Shown here piece by piece: positions 7,786 to 15,301 of a DNA stretch of 64,000 nucleotides. A model generated the notes under the pieces. That model was given only the letters and a program-made list of their open reading frames with translations. It had not been told where the DNA came from and ran no database searches. Source of the stretch: Mycolicibacterium rufum (lineage in GTDB: Bacteria; Actinomycetota; Actinomycetes; Mycobacteriales; Mycobacteriaceae); contig NZ_CP092427.2 in NCBI RefSeq assembly GCF_022374875.2, positions 1,054,001-1,118,000 of the forward strand. The letters are read 5' to 3'. The first letter of the stretch is position 1; every line of letters starts with the position of its first letter. Position numbers and translations under genes: made by a program.

Positions 7786-8855
7786 GCGCGCCGACGCAGT
7801 GGATCCTGCACGTCGATCTCGACCAGTTCCTCGCGTCGGTCGAACTGCAGCGCAGGCCGGACCTGATCGGCATGCCCGTGATCGTCGGCGGCAGCGGTGA
7901 CCCCACCGAAGCCCGCAAGGTCGTCACGTGCGCGTCGTATGAGGCCCGCGCCTTCGGTGTGCATGCGGGGATGCCGCTGCGGGTCGCGGCGCGGCGGTGC
8001 CCGGACGCCACCTTCCTGCCCTCGGACCCCGACGCCTATGACGCCGCCTCCGAGCGGGTCATGCAGGCGCTGCGTGACCTCGGGCATCCCGTCGAGGTGT
8101 GGGGCTGGGACGAGGCGTACGTGGGAGCCGGACCGGACACCGATCCCTTCGCGCTGGCGCGCCGCATCCAGGACACCGTGGCCACGCAGACGGGGCTGAC
8201 CTGCTCGGTCGGCATCAGCGACAACAAGCAGCGGGCCAAGGTCGCGACGGGCTTCGGCAAGCCGGCCGGCATCGCGGCGCTGTCCGACGACAACTGGATG
8301 ACCACGATGGGCGACCGGCCCGTCGACGCGCTGTGGGGAGTCGGCCCCAAGACCGCGAAGAAACTCACCGCAATGGGCATCTCGACCGTCGCCGACCTCG
8401 CGGCCACCGACGCATCGGTGCTCACCGCCGCGTTCGGCCCCACCACCGGGCTGTGGATCCTGTTGTTGGCCAAGGGCGGCGGTGACACCACGGTCAGCGC
8501 GGCGCCCTGGGTCCCCCGGTCGCGCAGCCACGTCGTCACCTTCCCCGAGGACCTGACCGATCGGGCGGACATGGCGGCCGCGGTCACCGATCTCGCGCAG
8601 CGCACGCTCACAGAGATCGTCGCGGAGCAGCGCGTGGTGTCCCGGGTGGCGGTGACGGTGCGCACCGCGACCTTCTTCACCCGCACCAAGATCCGCACAC
8701 TGCCCGCACCCGGCACCGATGCCGAGGTCGTCGTGCGGACCGCGCTCGATCTGCTCGGCGACTTCGATCTGACGCGACCGGTGCGCCTGCTGGGCGTCCG
8801 GCTGGATCTCGCGATGACCGAGCGTCCCGTGGCCGCTGTCGGCACCGAGGGCTAG
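7782..8855 (+). CDS. dinB2: Y-family DNA polymerase IV, DinB2 type
   Basis: This 357-residue translesion polymerase has the palm motif H-V-D12-L-D-Q-F-L17-A-S-V-E and the second catalytic pair in W-G-W-D110-E111-A-Y. Helix-hairpin-helix and little-finger segments follow (L-W-G-V-G-P-K-T-A-K-K-L, S-H-V-V-T-F-P). At the steric-gate position that is aromatic in most Y-family enzymes it has leucine (L17). The M. smegmatis DinB2 also has leucine at this position and is known to incorporate ribonucleotides readily. No beta-clamp motif is obvious at the C-terminus. It is coupled by ATGA to the TetR gene. Confidence 0.93.
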   Translation: MSAPTQWILHVDLDQFLASVELQRRPDLIGMPVIVGGSGDPTEARKVVTCASYEARAFGVHAGMPLRVAARRCPDATFLPSDPDAYDAASERVMQALRDLGHPVEVWGWDEAYVGAGPDTDPFALARRIQDTVATQTGLTCSVGISDNKQRAKVATGFGKPAGIAALSDDNWMTTMGDRPVDALWGVGPKTAKKLTAMGISTVADLAATDASVLTAAFGPTTGLWILLLAKGGGDTTVSAAPWVPRSRSHVVTFPEDLTDRADMAAAVTDLAQRTLTEIVAEQRVVSRVAVTVRTATFFTRTKIRTLPAPGTDAEVVVRTALDLLGDFDLTRPVRLLGVRLDLAMTERPVAAVGTEG

Positions 8856-8867
8856 CGTCACCTCTCG

Positions 8868-10034
8868 ATGCTGCAGACAGTCGCGGTGCGCGGGTACCGC
8901 TCGCTCCGGGATCTCGTGCTGCCCCTGCGCCGGCTGACCGTCGTCACCGGGGCCAACGGCACCGGCAAGTCGTCCCTGTATCGGGCGCTGCGCCTGCTGG
9001 CCGACTGCGGCCGCGGTGAGGTCATCGGGTCGTTCGCCCGCGAGGGCGGTGTCGAATCCGCGCTGTGGGCAGGCCCCGAGCAGCTCGGTGGCGCGCGCCG
9101 CACCGGGACCGCCCAGGGCGGACCCCGAACCCGTCCGGTCTCCATCGAATTAGGTTACGCAGCAGACGATTTCGGGTACCTGGTGGATTTCGGGCTACCT
9201 CAGGCCACGGAGACCGCGTTCGCGCGCGACCCCGAGGTCAAACGGGAACTGATCTTCGCCGGGCCGGTGGCCCGTCCGACCACCACCCTGGTGCGCCGGG
9301 TGCGCGGGCTGGTCGAGGTGGCCTCCGACGGCAGCCGGGGGTTCGACGAGCTGTCGCGCAACCTGCCCGCTCACCGCAGTGTGCTGGCCGACTGGGCCGG
9401 AGCCGCACCGGAATTGGTGATGGTCCGGGAACGGCTGCGGGACTGGCGCTTCTACGACGGATTCCGCGCCGACGCCCACGCTCCGGCGCGGCAGCCGCAC
9501 GTCGGCACCCGGACACCGGTGCTCGCCGACGACGGCGCCGATCTCGCCGCCGCGGTCCAGACGATCCTGGAGACCGGCACCGAGGATCTGCACCGCGCGG
9601 TGGCGGCGGCGTTCGACGGAGCCTCGATCTCGGTGTCGGTCACCGACGGCCTGTTCGATCTGAACCTGCACCAGCGCGGCATGCTCCGGCCGCTGCGCAG
9701 CGCCGAGATCTCCGATGGCACCTTGCGTTTCCTGCTCTGGACGGCCGCGCTGCTGAGCCCGCAGCCGCCGTCGCTGATGGTGCTCAACGAACCGGAGACG
9801 TCGCTGCACCCCGACCTGGTGCCCCCGCTGGCCGATCTGATCACCGCGGCCGCCACCGTGACGCAGGTCGTGGTGGTCACCCATTCGACGGTGCTGCGGG
9901 AGCGGCTCGGCGCAACACCGATGGGCACCGACGGCGAGGCGTGGGAGATCGAACTCGTCAAGGACTGGGGCGAGACCCGGGTGAGCGGCCAGGACCTGCT
10001 GACCACTCCGCCGTGGGACTGGGGAAAGCGGTGA
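8868..10034 (+). CDS. SMC/RecF-like AAA-type ATPase
   Basis: This 388-residue protein opens with a RecF-like strand (V-A-V-R-G-Y-R-S-L) and a Walker A motif G28-A-N-G-T-G-K34-S. Near residue 300 it has the ABC/SMC-like signature and Walker B, L-M-V-L-N-E-P-E-T-S-L-H-P, followed by the T-H-S histidine switch. It lacks a long coiled coil and a TOPRIM domain, so it resembles stand-alone predicted ATPases (COG4637 type) rather than full OLD nucleases. It follows dinB2 by 12 bp and probably shares its transcript, although a TAGCGT element lies just before its ATG. A DNA-repair role is inferred only from position. Confidence 0.82.
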   Translation: MLQTVAVRGYRSLRDLVLPLRRLTVVTGANGTGKSSLYRALRLLADCGRGEVIGSFAREGGVESALWAGPEQLGGARRTGTAQGGPRTRPVSIELGYAADDFGYLVDFGLPQATETAFARDPEVKRELIFAGPVARPTTTLVRRVRGLVEVASDGSRGFDELSRNLPAHRSVLADWAGAAPELVMVRERLRDWRFYDGFRADAHAPARQPHVGTRTPVLADDGADLAAAVQTILETGTEDLHRAVAAAFDGASISVSVTDGLFDLNLHQRGMLRPLRSAEISDGTLRFLLWTAALLSPQPPSLMVLNEPETSLHPDLVPPLADLITAAATVTQVVVVTHSTVLRERLGATPMGTDGEAWEIELVKDWGETRVSGQDLLTTPPWDWGKR

Positions 10035-10037
10035 GGC

Positions 10038-10913
10038 TCAGCGCCGCCGCGGATGCGGCCGCAGCGCACGTGTGAACACGACGTTGACCCGCTCCATCGC
10101 CATCGCGTACGGCCGCCAGAACGTGCGCTTGGCGAAGTAGAGCGCACGGATGTCCGCGGAGGTGTACACCAGGAACCTGTTACGCACCACGCCGCGCAGG
10201 ATCTTGTCCGCGGCAGTCTCCGGGGACACCGCGTGCCCGCCGAAGCGATCCGTCCACCACTGCACACGTGGATCCTCGCGATCCACGCCGGCGATGTGAA
10301 CCGATTGCACCAGAGGGGTTTTCACCGCACCAGGCACCACCACCGAGACACCGATGTCATGGCGCGCCAAGTCGAAACGCAGCACCTCGGACAGGCCACG
10401 CAGGCCGTACTTGCTCGCCGAGTACGCGGCATGCCAGGGCAGCGCCACCAGGCCGGCCGCCGACGACACGTTGACCAGATGCCCGCCGCGCCCGGCGGCC
10501 ACCATCGGCGGCAGGAACGTCTCGATGACGTGGATCGGTCCCATCAGGTTGACGTCGATCATCGACTTCCAGTGCTGATGGGTGAGCTGATCGACGGTGC
10601 CCCACGTGGAGATGCCTGCGATGTTCATGACCACGTCCATCGACCCGTGCCGGGTGTGGATGTCGGCGGCGAATCCGGCGACCGCGTCGTAGTCCGTGAT
10701 GTCCAGCGTCCGGTGCGCCGCGACGACGCCCCCCACCGCGCGGGCGTCCGACACCGTCGCCGACAGCCCCGCGGCGTCCCGGTCGGTCAGGTACAGCTCG
10801 GCGCCCTGGGCTGCCAGCTTCAGCGCGGTCGCGCGACCGATACCGCTGGCCGCGCCGGTGAGGAAGCACCGCTTGCCCGTGAAATAGGCACCGCACCCGT
10901 CGCTCGAACCCAT
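10038..10913 (-). CDS. Short-chain dehydrogenase/reductase (Rv3057c-like)
   Basis: The 291-residue SDR has the nucleotide-binding motif T-G-A-A-S-G-I-G at about residues 19-26, N-I-A-G and the catalytic Y-S-A-S-K. The C-terminal extension beyond residue 240 is basic and aromatic (Y-F-A-K-R-T-F-W-R-P), suggesting membrane contact. The substrate is unknown. The ATG is preceded by TAGGGT and a 7-nt spacer, so the mRNA is probably leaderless. It lies next to a TetR gene and CYP136 in an order that, as I recall, matches M. tuberculosis, so the products may act on the same lipid. Confidence 0.9.
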   Translation of the reverse strand: MGSSDGCGAYFTGKRCFLTGAASGIGRATALKLAAQGAELYLTDRDAAGLSATVSDARAVGGVVAAHRTLDITDYDAVAGFAADIHTRHGSMDVVMNIAGISTWGTVDQLTHQHWKSMIDVNLMGPIHVIETFLPPMVAAGRGGHLVNVSSAAGLVALPWHAAYSASKYGLRGLSEVLRFDLARHDIGVSVVVPGAVKTPLVQSVHIAGVDREDPRVQWWTDRFGGHAVSPETAADKILRGVVRNRFLVYTSADIRALYFAKRTFWRPYAMAMERVNVVFTRALRPHPRRR

Positions 10914-10953
10914 GGCACGGACCCTACCGGCCTGTCATCGGGCCCGATCACGC

Positions 10954-11589
10954 TCACTCACCGCGCAGGTCGGCGCCGCCCCAGAGTCCGTAGAGCCACA
11001 GTCGCTCGGCGATCTCGGTGGCCCGGGCCGGGTCGACCCCGCGGCCGACGAACGCGCTGTCGCGGGCCAGCGTCATCGACGTGACCGCGGTCAGGCTGCG
11101 GACCAGGGCCGGCAGGTCATCGGAGATCGGTCGCGCCCCCTCGTCCTGGCCCACCAGTCCGACGATCTTGTTGACGACGGTGTCCTGGAAGTCGTCCATG
11201 ATCTCGCGGATCTGGGCGTCGGTGCTGCGCGCCAGGTTGCAGGCACCCATGATCGGATCGTTGGAGGCGAACACCGCGGCGGCGTAGCCGACCATCCGGG
11301 CGGCGAAGGCCGAGGGCGACTCCCCCGCCTCCCGCGGCGCGAAATCGTGGGTCAGCTGATCGAGTTCGGCCATCGCCTCGGCGACGATCACCGCGAGCAC
11401 CGCGTACTTCGAGTCGAAGTAGAAGTAGAAGCCCGATCGCGCCACCCCCGCGCGCTCGCTGATCGTGCTCACCGACAGGTCGGCGAAGGAACGTTCCTGC
11501 AGCAGATCGCGCACCGCGGTGATGATGGCGTCGCGCTGCCGATCGCCGCGGCTGCGCCGGGGATCGGTGGTGGCGGCATCGGCGGTCAT
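10954..11589 (-). CDS. TetR family regulator divergent to CYP136
   Basis: The 211-residue regulator has an HTH at about residues 40-62 (S-T-I-S-E-R-A-G-V-A-R-S-G-F-Y-F-Y-F). The F-Y-F-Y-F-D-S-K ending is characteristic of a TetR subgroup linked to lipid and P450 genes in mycobacteria. The ATG at 11589 is chosen over an upstream ATG at 11607 and a longer form because it has AAGG at about 10 nt and begins just before the basic R-R-S-R-G-D-R-Q-R segment. A perfect dyad lies 47 bp upstream, between this gene and cyp136. Confidence 0.88.
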   Translation of the reverse strand: MTADAATTDPRRSRGDRQRDAIITAVRDLLQERSFADLSVSTISERAGVARSGFYFYFDSKYAVLAVIVAEAMAELDQLTHDFAPREAGESPSAFAARMVGYAAAVFASNDPIMGACNLARSTDAQIREIMDDFQDTVVNKIVGLVGQDEGARPISDDLPALVRSLTAVTSMTLARDSAFVGRGVDPARATEIAERLWLYGLWGGADLRGE

Positions 11590-11636
11590 GGCAGTCAACC
11601 TTGGCATCGCGGCGCGCGCGACACAAACTCCCCGAA

Positions 11637-11654
11637 ACTTGACAGGCGTCAAGT
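11637..11654. promoter_or_regulatory. Perfect TetR operator ACTTGAC-N4-GTCAAGT
   Basis: The perfect 7-4-7 inverted repeat ACTTGAC-AGGC-GTCAAGT lies between the TetR gene and cyp136, 62 bp before the P450 start. Its left arm contains TTGAC, so it may overlap a -35 element. It is probably the binding site of the adjacent TetR. Confidence 0.75.
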
Positions 11655-11716
11655 GTCTCGACCAGGATGGTCGCGAGTGACATCGACCACAGTCACCCTC
11701 AGTCAGGAGTGTGAAG

Positions 11717-13198
11717 ATGCCGACGATCAGTGCTACCGACTATTGGCTTGACCAGGCCAAACGCCGTCTGAAGCCGACACCGGTGACCATTCCCGGCATG
11801 GGGGTCGTGGAGAAGCGCCTGAAGAACACCGACTGGGATCAGTTCGTGTTCGCCGAGCCGCCGGCAGGCAGCGGACTCAAGGCGATCAAGGGTGACGCCG
11901 GACTGCCGGTGATCGGGCACATGATCGAGACCTTCCGCGGGGGCCCCGACTTCATCCTCGAGCAGTACCGCAAGCACGGCCCCATCTACTACTCGCAGTC
12001 GCCGGCGCTCTCAGCGGTGATGGCGCTGGGCCCCGACGCCACCCAGGCGGTGTTCACGAACCGCAACAAGGACTTCTCGCAGCGCGCCTGGGATCCGATC
12101 ATCGGGCCGTTCTTCGACGGCGGCCTGATGCTGCTCGATTTCGACGAGCACCTTTTCCACCGCCGCATCATGCAGGAGGCGTTCACGCGCACCCGGCTGT
12201 CGGGCTACGTGCCGCACGTCGACTCGGTGGCCACCAGGGTGCTCGCCAACGACTGGGTGCCCAACGATCCGCGGTTCCTCTTCTATCCCGCGATCAAGGA
12301 GCTGACCCTCGACATCGCCTCCGAGGTGTTCATGGGACACCCGGCGGGCACCGACCGCGAATTGGTCACCACCATCAACCAGGCGTTCACCACGACGACA
12401 CGGGCGGGCAACGCCATCGTCCGCAAGCCGGTGCCCCCGCTGACGTGGTGGCGCGGCATCAAGGCCCGCGAGACGCTGGAGCAGTACTTCTCCAGCCGGA
12501 TCGGTGAGAAGCGCCGCTCGGAAAGCACCGACATGTTCAGCGTGCTGTGCCACTCGGCCGACGAAGAGGGTCGCAGCTTCACCGACGACCAGATCGTCAG
12601 CCACATGATCTTCCTGATGATGGCCGCGCACGACACGTCGACCTCCACGATGACGACGATGGCCTACCACCTCGCGGCGAATCCGCAGTGGCAGGACCGG
12701 TTGCGCGAGGAGTCGGAGCGGATCGGCGACGGGCCGCTGGACATCGAGGCCCTGGAGAAACTCGAGACCTACGACCTCGTGGTGAACGAGTCGCTGCGGA
12801 TGATGACCCCGCTGCCCTTCAACTTCCGCCAGACCGTGCGGGACACCGAGCTGCTGGGCTACTACATCCCCGCGGACACGGCGGTGGTGACCTGGCCGTC
12901 GATCAACCACCGGCTGCCCGAGCTGTGGACCGATCCGGACAAGTTCGATCCGGAGCGCTTCGCCGAGCCCCGCAACGAACACAAGAAGCACCGCTACGCG
13001 TTCGCCCCGTTCGGCGGCGGGGCGCACAAGTGCATCGGCATGGTGTTCGGCCAACTCGAGATCAAAACCGTCATGCACCGGCTGCTGCGCCGCTACCGGC
13101 TCGAGCTGCCCAAGCCCGGCTACACCCCGCGGTACGACTACGGCGGGATGCCGGTGCCGCTGGACGGGATGCCGATCGTCCTGCGCCCCTTGCGCTGA
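11717..13198 (+). CDS. cyp136: Cytochrome P450, CYP136 family
   Basis: This 493-residue haem monooxygenase has the I-helix A-A-H-D-T-S, the K-helix E-S-L-R and the haem loop F-A-P-F-G-G-G-A-H-K-C439-I-G, in which C439 is the axial ligand. It is longer than typical bacterial P450s, as is CYP136, and has an extended N-terminus before the first P450 helices. ATG 11717 is preferred over GTG 11711 because AGGAG is then 7 nt upstream. It is divergent from the TetR gene with a perfect operator between them. The neighbouring SDR could oxidise its product further; the substrate is unknown. Confidence 0.92.
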   Translation: MPTISATDYWLDQAKRRLKPTPVTIPGMGVVEKRLKNTDWDQFVFAEPPAGSGLKAIKGDAGLPVIGHMIETFRGGPDFILEQYRKHGPIYYSQSPALSAVMALGPDATQAVFTNRNKDFSQRAWDPIIGPFFDGGLMLLDFDEHLFHRRIMQEAFTRTRLSGYVPHVDSVATRVLANDWVPNDPRFLFYPAIKELTLDIASEVFMGHPAGTDRELVTTINQAFTTTTRAGNAIVRKPVPPLTWWRGIKARETLEQYFSSRIGEKRRSESTDMFSVLCHSADEEGRSFTDDQIVSHMIFLMMAAHDTSTSTMTTMAYHLAANPQWQDRLREESERIGDGPLDIEALEKLETYDLVVNESLRMMTPLPFNFRQTVRDTELLGYYIPADTAVVTWPSINHRLPELWTDPDKFDPERFAEPRNEHKKHRYAFAPFGGGAHKCIGMVFGQLEIKTVMHRLLRRYRLELPKPGYTPRYDYGGMPVPLDGMPIVLRPLR

Positions 13199-13205
13199 GC
13201 GGCCG

Positions 13206-13688
13206 TCAGGCCAGCAGCCGGTTGGCGCAGGCGACCACCGCCCGCAGCGCCGATTGGACGGGGTCGTCCGACCACCCCAGCGCCCACTCGGCACGCCCGG
13301 CGCCGCTGCCGCGGACGAACGTCGCGACCTGCGCGCCGGCGCGCAGCTGGTGGAAGGCCGTCACCTCGACGCCCACCCCGCGGTCGTGCAGCATCGCGGT
13401 CAGCGCCGCCACCGGACCGCACGCCGCGGCGTGGGCGGTGCCGATGCGGTCCCCCAGCGCCAGCGTCGCCCGGTAGGCACGGGCCTGCGGACCCAGTCGG
13501 CTCGAGGGCCGCTCGTCGTCGACGCACGACCACTGCCCCAGGCGCACGGGTCCACTGGGAAGCGCGTATTCGCCGACGAACGCGGCGAACGTCTTCGTCT
13601 CGGCGTCCTCGCGCAGCGGTCGGGGCACGCGGCCGTCCACGCACGCGGCGAACGAGGACGGGGATGCGGGGGCGATCGAGGAAGTCAT
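13206..13688 (-). CDS. Stand-alone LeuA allosteric (regulatory) domain-like protein
   Basis: The 160 residues resemble the C-terminal leucine-binding domain of 2-isopropylmalate synthase without the catalytic barrel. Supporting segments are G-P-V-x-A-L-T-A-M-L-H, V-x-V-x-A-F-H-Q-L-x-x-G-A-x-x-A-x-F-V, and a final S-A-L-R-A-V-V-A-C-A-N-R-L. No metal-binding or catalytic residues of LeuA are present. It could bind a branched-chain amino acid or modulate a LeuA-type enzyme in trans. The long 5' region carries a candidate leader peptide rich in Leu/Val codons and a large hairpin, which fits control by amino acid supply. The family call is from pattern recognition only. Confidence 0.6.
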   Translation of the reverse strand: MTSSIAPASPSSFAACVDGRVPRPLREDAETKTFAAFVGEYALPSGPVRLGQWSCVDDERPSSRLGPQARAYRATLALGDRIGTAHAAACGPVAALTAMLHDRGVGVEVTAFHQLRAGAQVATFVRGSGAGRAEWALGWSDDPVQSALRAVVACANRLLA

Positions 13689-13730
13689 GGGTGCCGGCCT
13701 GGGTAAGAGGGAGAAGGCGACCGACGAACG

Positions 13731-13784
13731 AGCAACGACCCACAGCGAGGGGTCGGTCTGGATCAGACCCCGCTGCGGGTTGCT
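13731..13784 (-). promoter_or_regulatory. Attenuator-like hairpin upstream of the LeuA-domain gene
   Basis: On the minus strand, arms beginning AGCAAC.CCGCAGCG.GGGTC and ending GACCCC.CGCTG.GGG..GTTGCT form an imperfect stem of about 19 bp. At its apex GGTCTG-ATC-CAGACC can form a competing 6-bp hairpin that uses the same GGTC, so the two structures exclude each other. The 5' arm is made of the last codons of the candidate leader peptide at 13763-13804. Mutually exclusive stems overlapping a leader peptide are the layout of ribosome-mediated attenuation. Confidence 0.55.
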
Positions 13785-13804
13785 ACTACGAGTCGCCTCG
13801 GCAC
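13763..13804 (-). CDS. Candidate 13-residue leader peptide (Leu/Val codons)
   Basis: A GTG start at 13804 opens a frame for V-P-R-R-L-V-V-A-T-R-S-G-V followed by TGA. TAAGCT lies 7 nt before the GTG, the same spacing as the other leaderless promoters in this window, so translation could begin at the transcript 5' end. It contains Leu-Val-Val in a row just before the sequence that folds into the attenuator-like stem. It was identified from layout only. Confidence 0.4.
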   Translation of the reverse strand: MPRRLVVATRSGV

Positions 13805-14168
13805 GCCGGAGAGCTTAGCCCCGCGCGCGCCCGAGCGGCAACCGGCTTTTCCGCGGAGTTTGCCGAAACCGTCGAGAAACACACGCCGGCGAAAGTGTTC
13901 ACTTCCGATCAGTGCGCCCCCGCTGCAGCCGCCGACCGGGCCGTCCACGATGCGAAGTTGCGGTGCCACAAACGAAAATACGTTCGTATCGGGCACATTT
14001 CGTTCTGAGATGGCACGAAGAGGGAAAGGCCAGGTCACCTGAGGCGTCCAGCACCAGGGCGCGGTCGGGCGATCACTACTGGCCGGTAGCGAAGAGGTTT
14101 ACCTCCGGCTGAGATGGCTAGTTCTTTGCCCGGCAGCGACCACCGCTGCCCATACATGGAGGGTAGAC
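13805..14168. other. Intergenic region between divergent genes
   Basis: No gene is convincing here. The stretch contains the TAAGCT promoter element at 13812-13817 for the leader peptide. It also has two short dyads, AAGTG-TT-CACTT (13893-13904) and ATACG-TT-CGTAT (13978-13989), of unknown role. The promoter of the WGxxG-tail protein must lie in the final 100 bases, where GGAGGG precedes its ATG. Confidence 0.5.
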
Positions 14169-14435
14169 ATGCGTAAGACTCTGGCCATCGGCACCACCAC
14201 GCTCGCACTGATGTTCGGCGGCGCCGGGGTGGCGCACGCCACCGAGATCGCCGCGCCGGCATCCACGACCACGACGGTCGCGCAGGAAGCGACGCAGGAC
14301 GACGGCGACAACACCGGTCTGTGGGGTCTGGCAGGTCTTCTCGGCCTCATCGGGCTGGCCGGCCTGAAGCGCCGCAAGGACGTCGATCACCCGGCGGCAC
14401 GGACCACCGGCACGGTGAATCCGCCCCGCGTCTGA
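14169..14435 (+). CDS. Small secreted protein with a WGxxGxxG-type C-terminal anchor
   Basis: This 88-residue protein has a signal peptide (R-K-T then a hydrophobic core, cleavage after A-H-A near residue 24). A short acidic linker (T-Q-D-D-G-D-N) follows. Then comes W-G-L-A-G-L-L-G-L-I-G-L-A-G-L with K-R-R-K behind it, and a short tail. The W-G-x-x-G-repeat helix followed by basic residues resembles bacterial C-terminal sorting/anchor tails of the WGxxGxxG type. The protein is almost nothing but signal and anchor. Function is unknown. GGAGGG lies 8 nt upstream of the ATG. A hairpin follows the gene. Confidence 0.75.
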   Translation: MRKTLAIGTTTLALMFGGAGVAHATEIAAPASTTTTVAQEATQDDGDNTGLWGLAGLLGLIGLAGLKRRKDVDHPAARTTGTVNPPRV

Positions 14436-14452
14436 TCGCCCCGCACGCCACG

Positions 14453-14479
14453 CCCCGCCAGCGCCTTCGCCTGGCGGGG
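14453..14479 (+). terminator. Terminator after the WGxxG-tail protein gene
   Basis: A perfect 9-bp GC-rich stem, CCCCGCCAG / CTGGCGGGG, with a 9-nt loop lies 18 nt after the stop and is followed by TT. Confidence 0.7.
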
Positions 14480-14527
14480 TTCGGCGTTTCGGGGCGCGCC
14501 GCTGTCGGCTCCGGCCGGGTTGGCACA

Positions 14528-15298
14528 ATGAGCCCGGTGTCGTGGTCGCAGACGGTGCTGCTCGTCGCGGCCGGGATTCTCGGGGGTCTGACCGGAAGCA
14601 TCGCGGGACTGGCCTCGGTGGCAACCTATCCCGCACTCCTCGCGGTCGGTCTGCCGCCGGTCGCCGCCAACGTCACCAACACCGCCGCCCTGGTGTTCAA
14701 CGGAATCGGGTCGGTCTGGGGGTCGCGGCCTGAGCTGATCGGTCAAGGTCGCCGGCTGGCCCGGGCGGTGCCGTTCGCGGTGCTCGGCGGGGTGGCCGGT
14801 GCGGCACTGCTGCTGTCCACTCCTGCCGAGGGTTTCGAGAGGGCCGTGCCTCTGCTGCTCGGTGTCGCATCGGTGGCGATCCTGCTGCCCGTGCGTGCGC
14901 CGTCAGGCGCTCATCGTGGACGCAGACGGCGACTGCTCGGCCTGCTCGCCGAGACGACCGCGGTCGCGGCGATCTGCATCTACGGCGGTTATTTCGGGGC
15001 GGCTGCGGGTGTGCTGCTGCTGGCGCTGCTGTTGCGTTCGGGCGCAACCACACTGGCGCATGCCAATGCCGCCAAGAACGTGGTGCTCGGCGCCGCCAAC
15101 TGCAGCGCCGCCGTGGTGTTCGCGATCGTCGCGCCGGTCCAGTGGGCCGCGGTCGCGGCGCTCGGTGTCGGATGTCTGGCCGGGTCCAGGCTCGGACCGG
15201 TCGTGGTGCGCCACGCACCCGCCGGGCCGATGCGGGCGGCGATCGGGCTGGCCGGCCTGGTGCTGGCGGCCATGCTCGGGTGGGACGCCTACCGCTGA
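14528..15298 (+). CDS. TauE/SafE (DUF81) family membrane exporter
   Basis: This 256-residue integral membrane protein has about seven or eight hydrophobic segments. The family pattern is clear: an N-terminal G-x-x-G-S-I-A-G-L-A-S, then N-V-T-N-T-A-A-L in the first half and a matching H-A-N-A-A-K-N-V-V-L in the second half, reflecting internal duplication. Members export sulfite, sulfoacetate or related small anions. The ATG at 14528 is chosen because it opens directly into the first membrane helix. It stands alone, followed by a convergent gene. Confidence 0.85.
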   Translation: MSPVSWSQTVLLVAAGILGGLTGSIAGLASVATYPALLAVGLPPVAANVTNTAALVFNGIGSVWGSRPELIGQGRRLARAVPFAVLGGVAGAALLLSTPAEGFERAVPLLLGVASVAILLPVRAPSGAHRGRRRRLLGLLAETTAVAAICIYGGYFGAAAGVLLLALLLRSGATTLAHANAAKNVVLGAANCSAAVVFAIVAPVQWAAVAALGVGCLAGSRLGPVVVRHAPAGPMRAAIGLAGLVLAAMLGWDAYR

Positions 15299-15301
15299 GG
15301 C

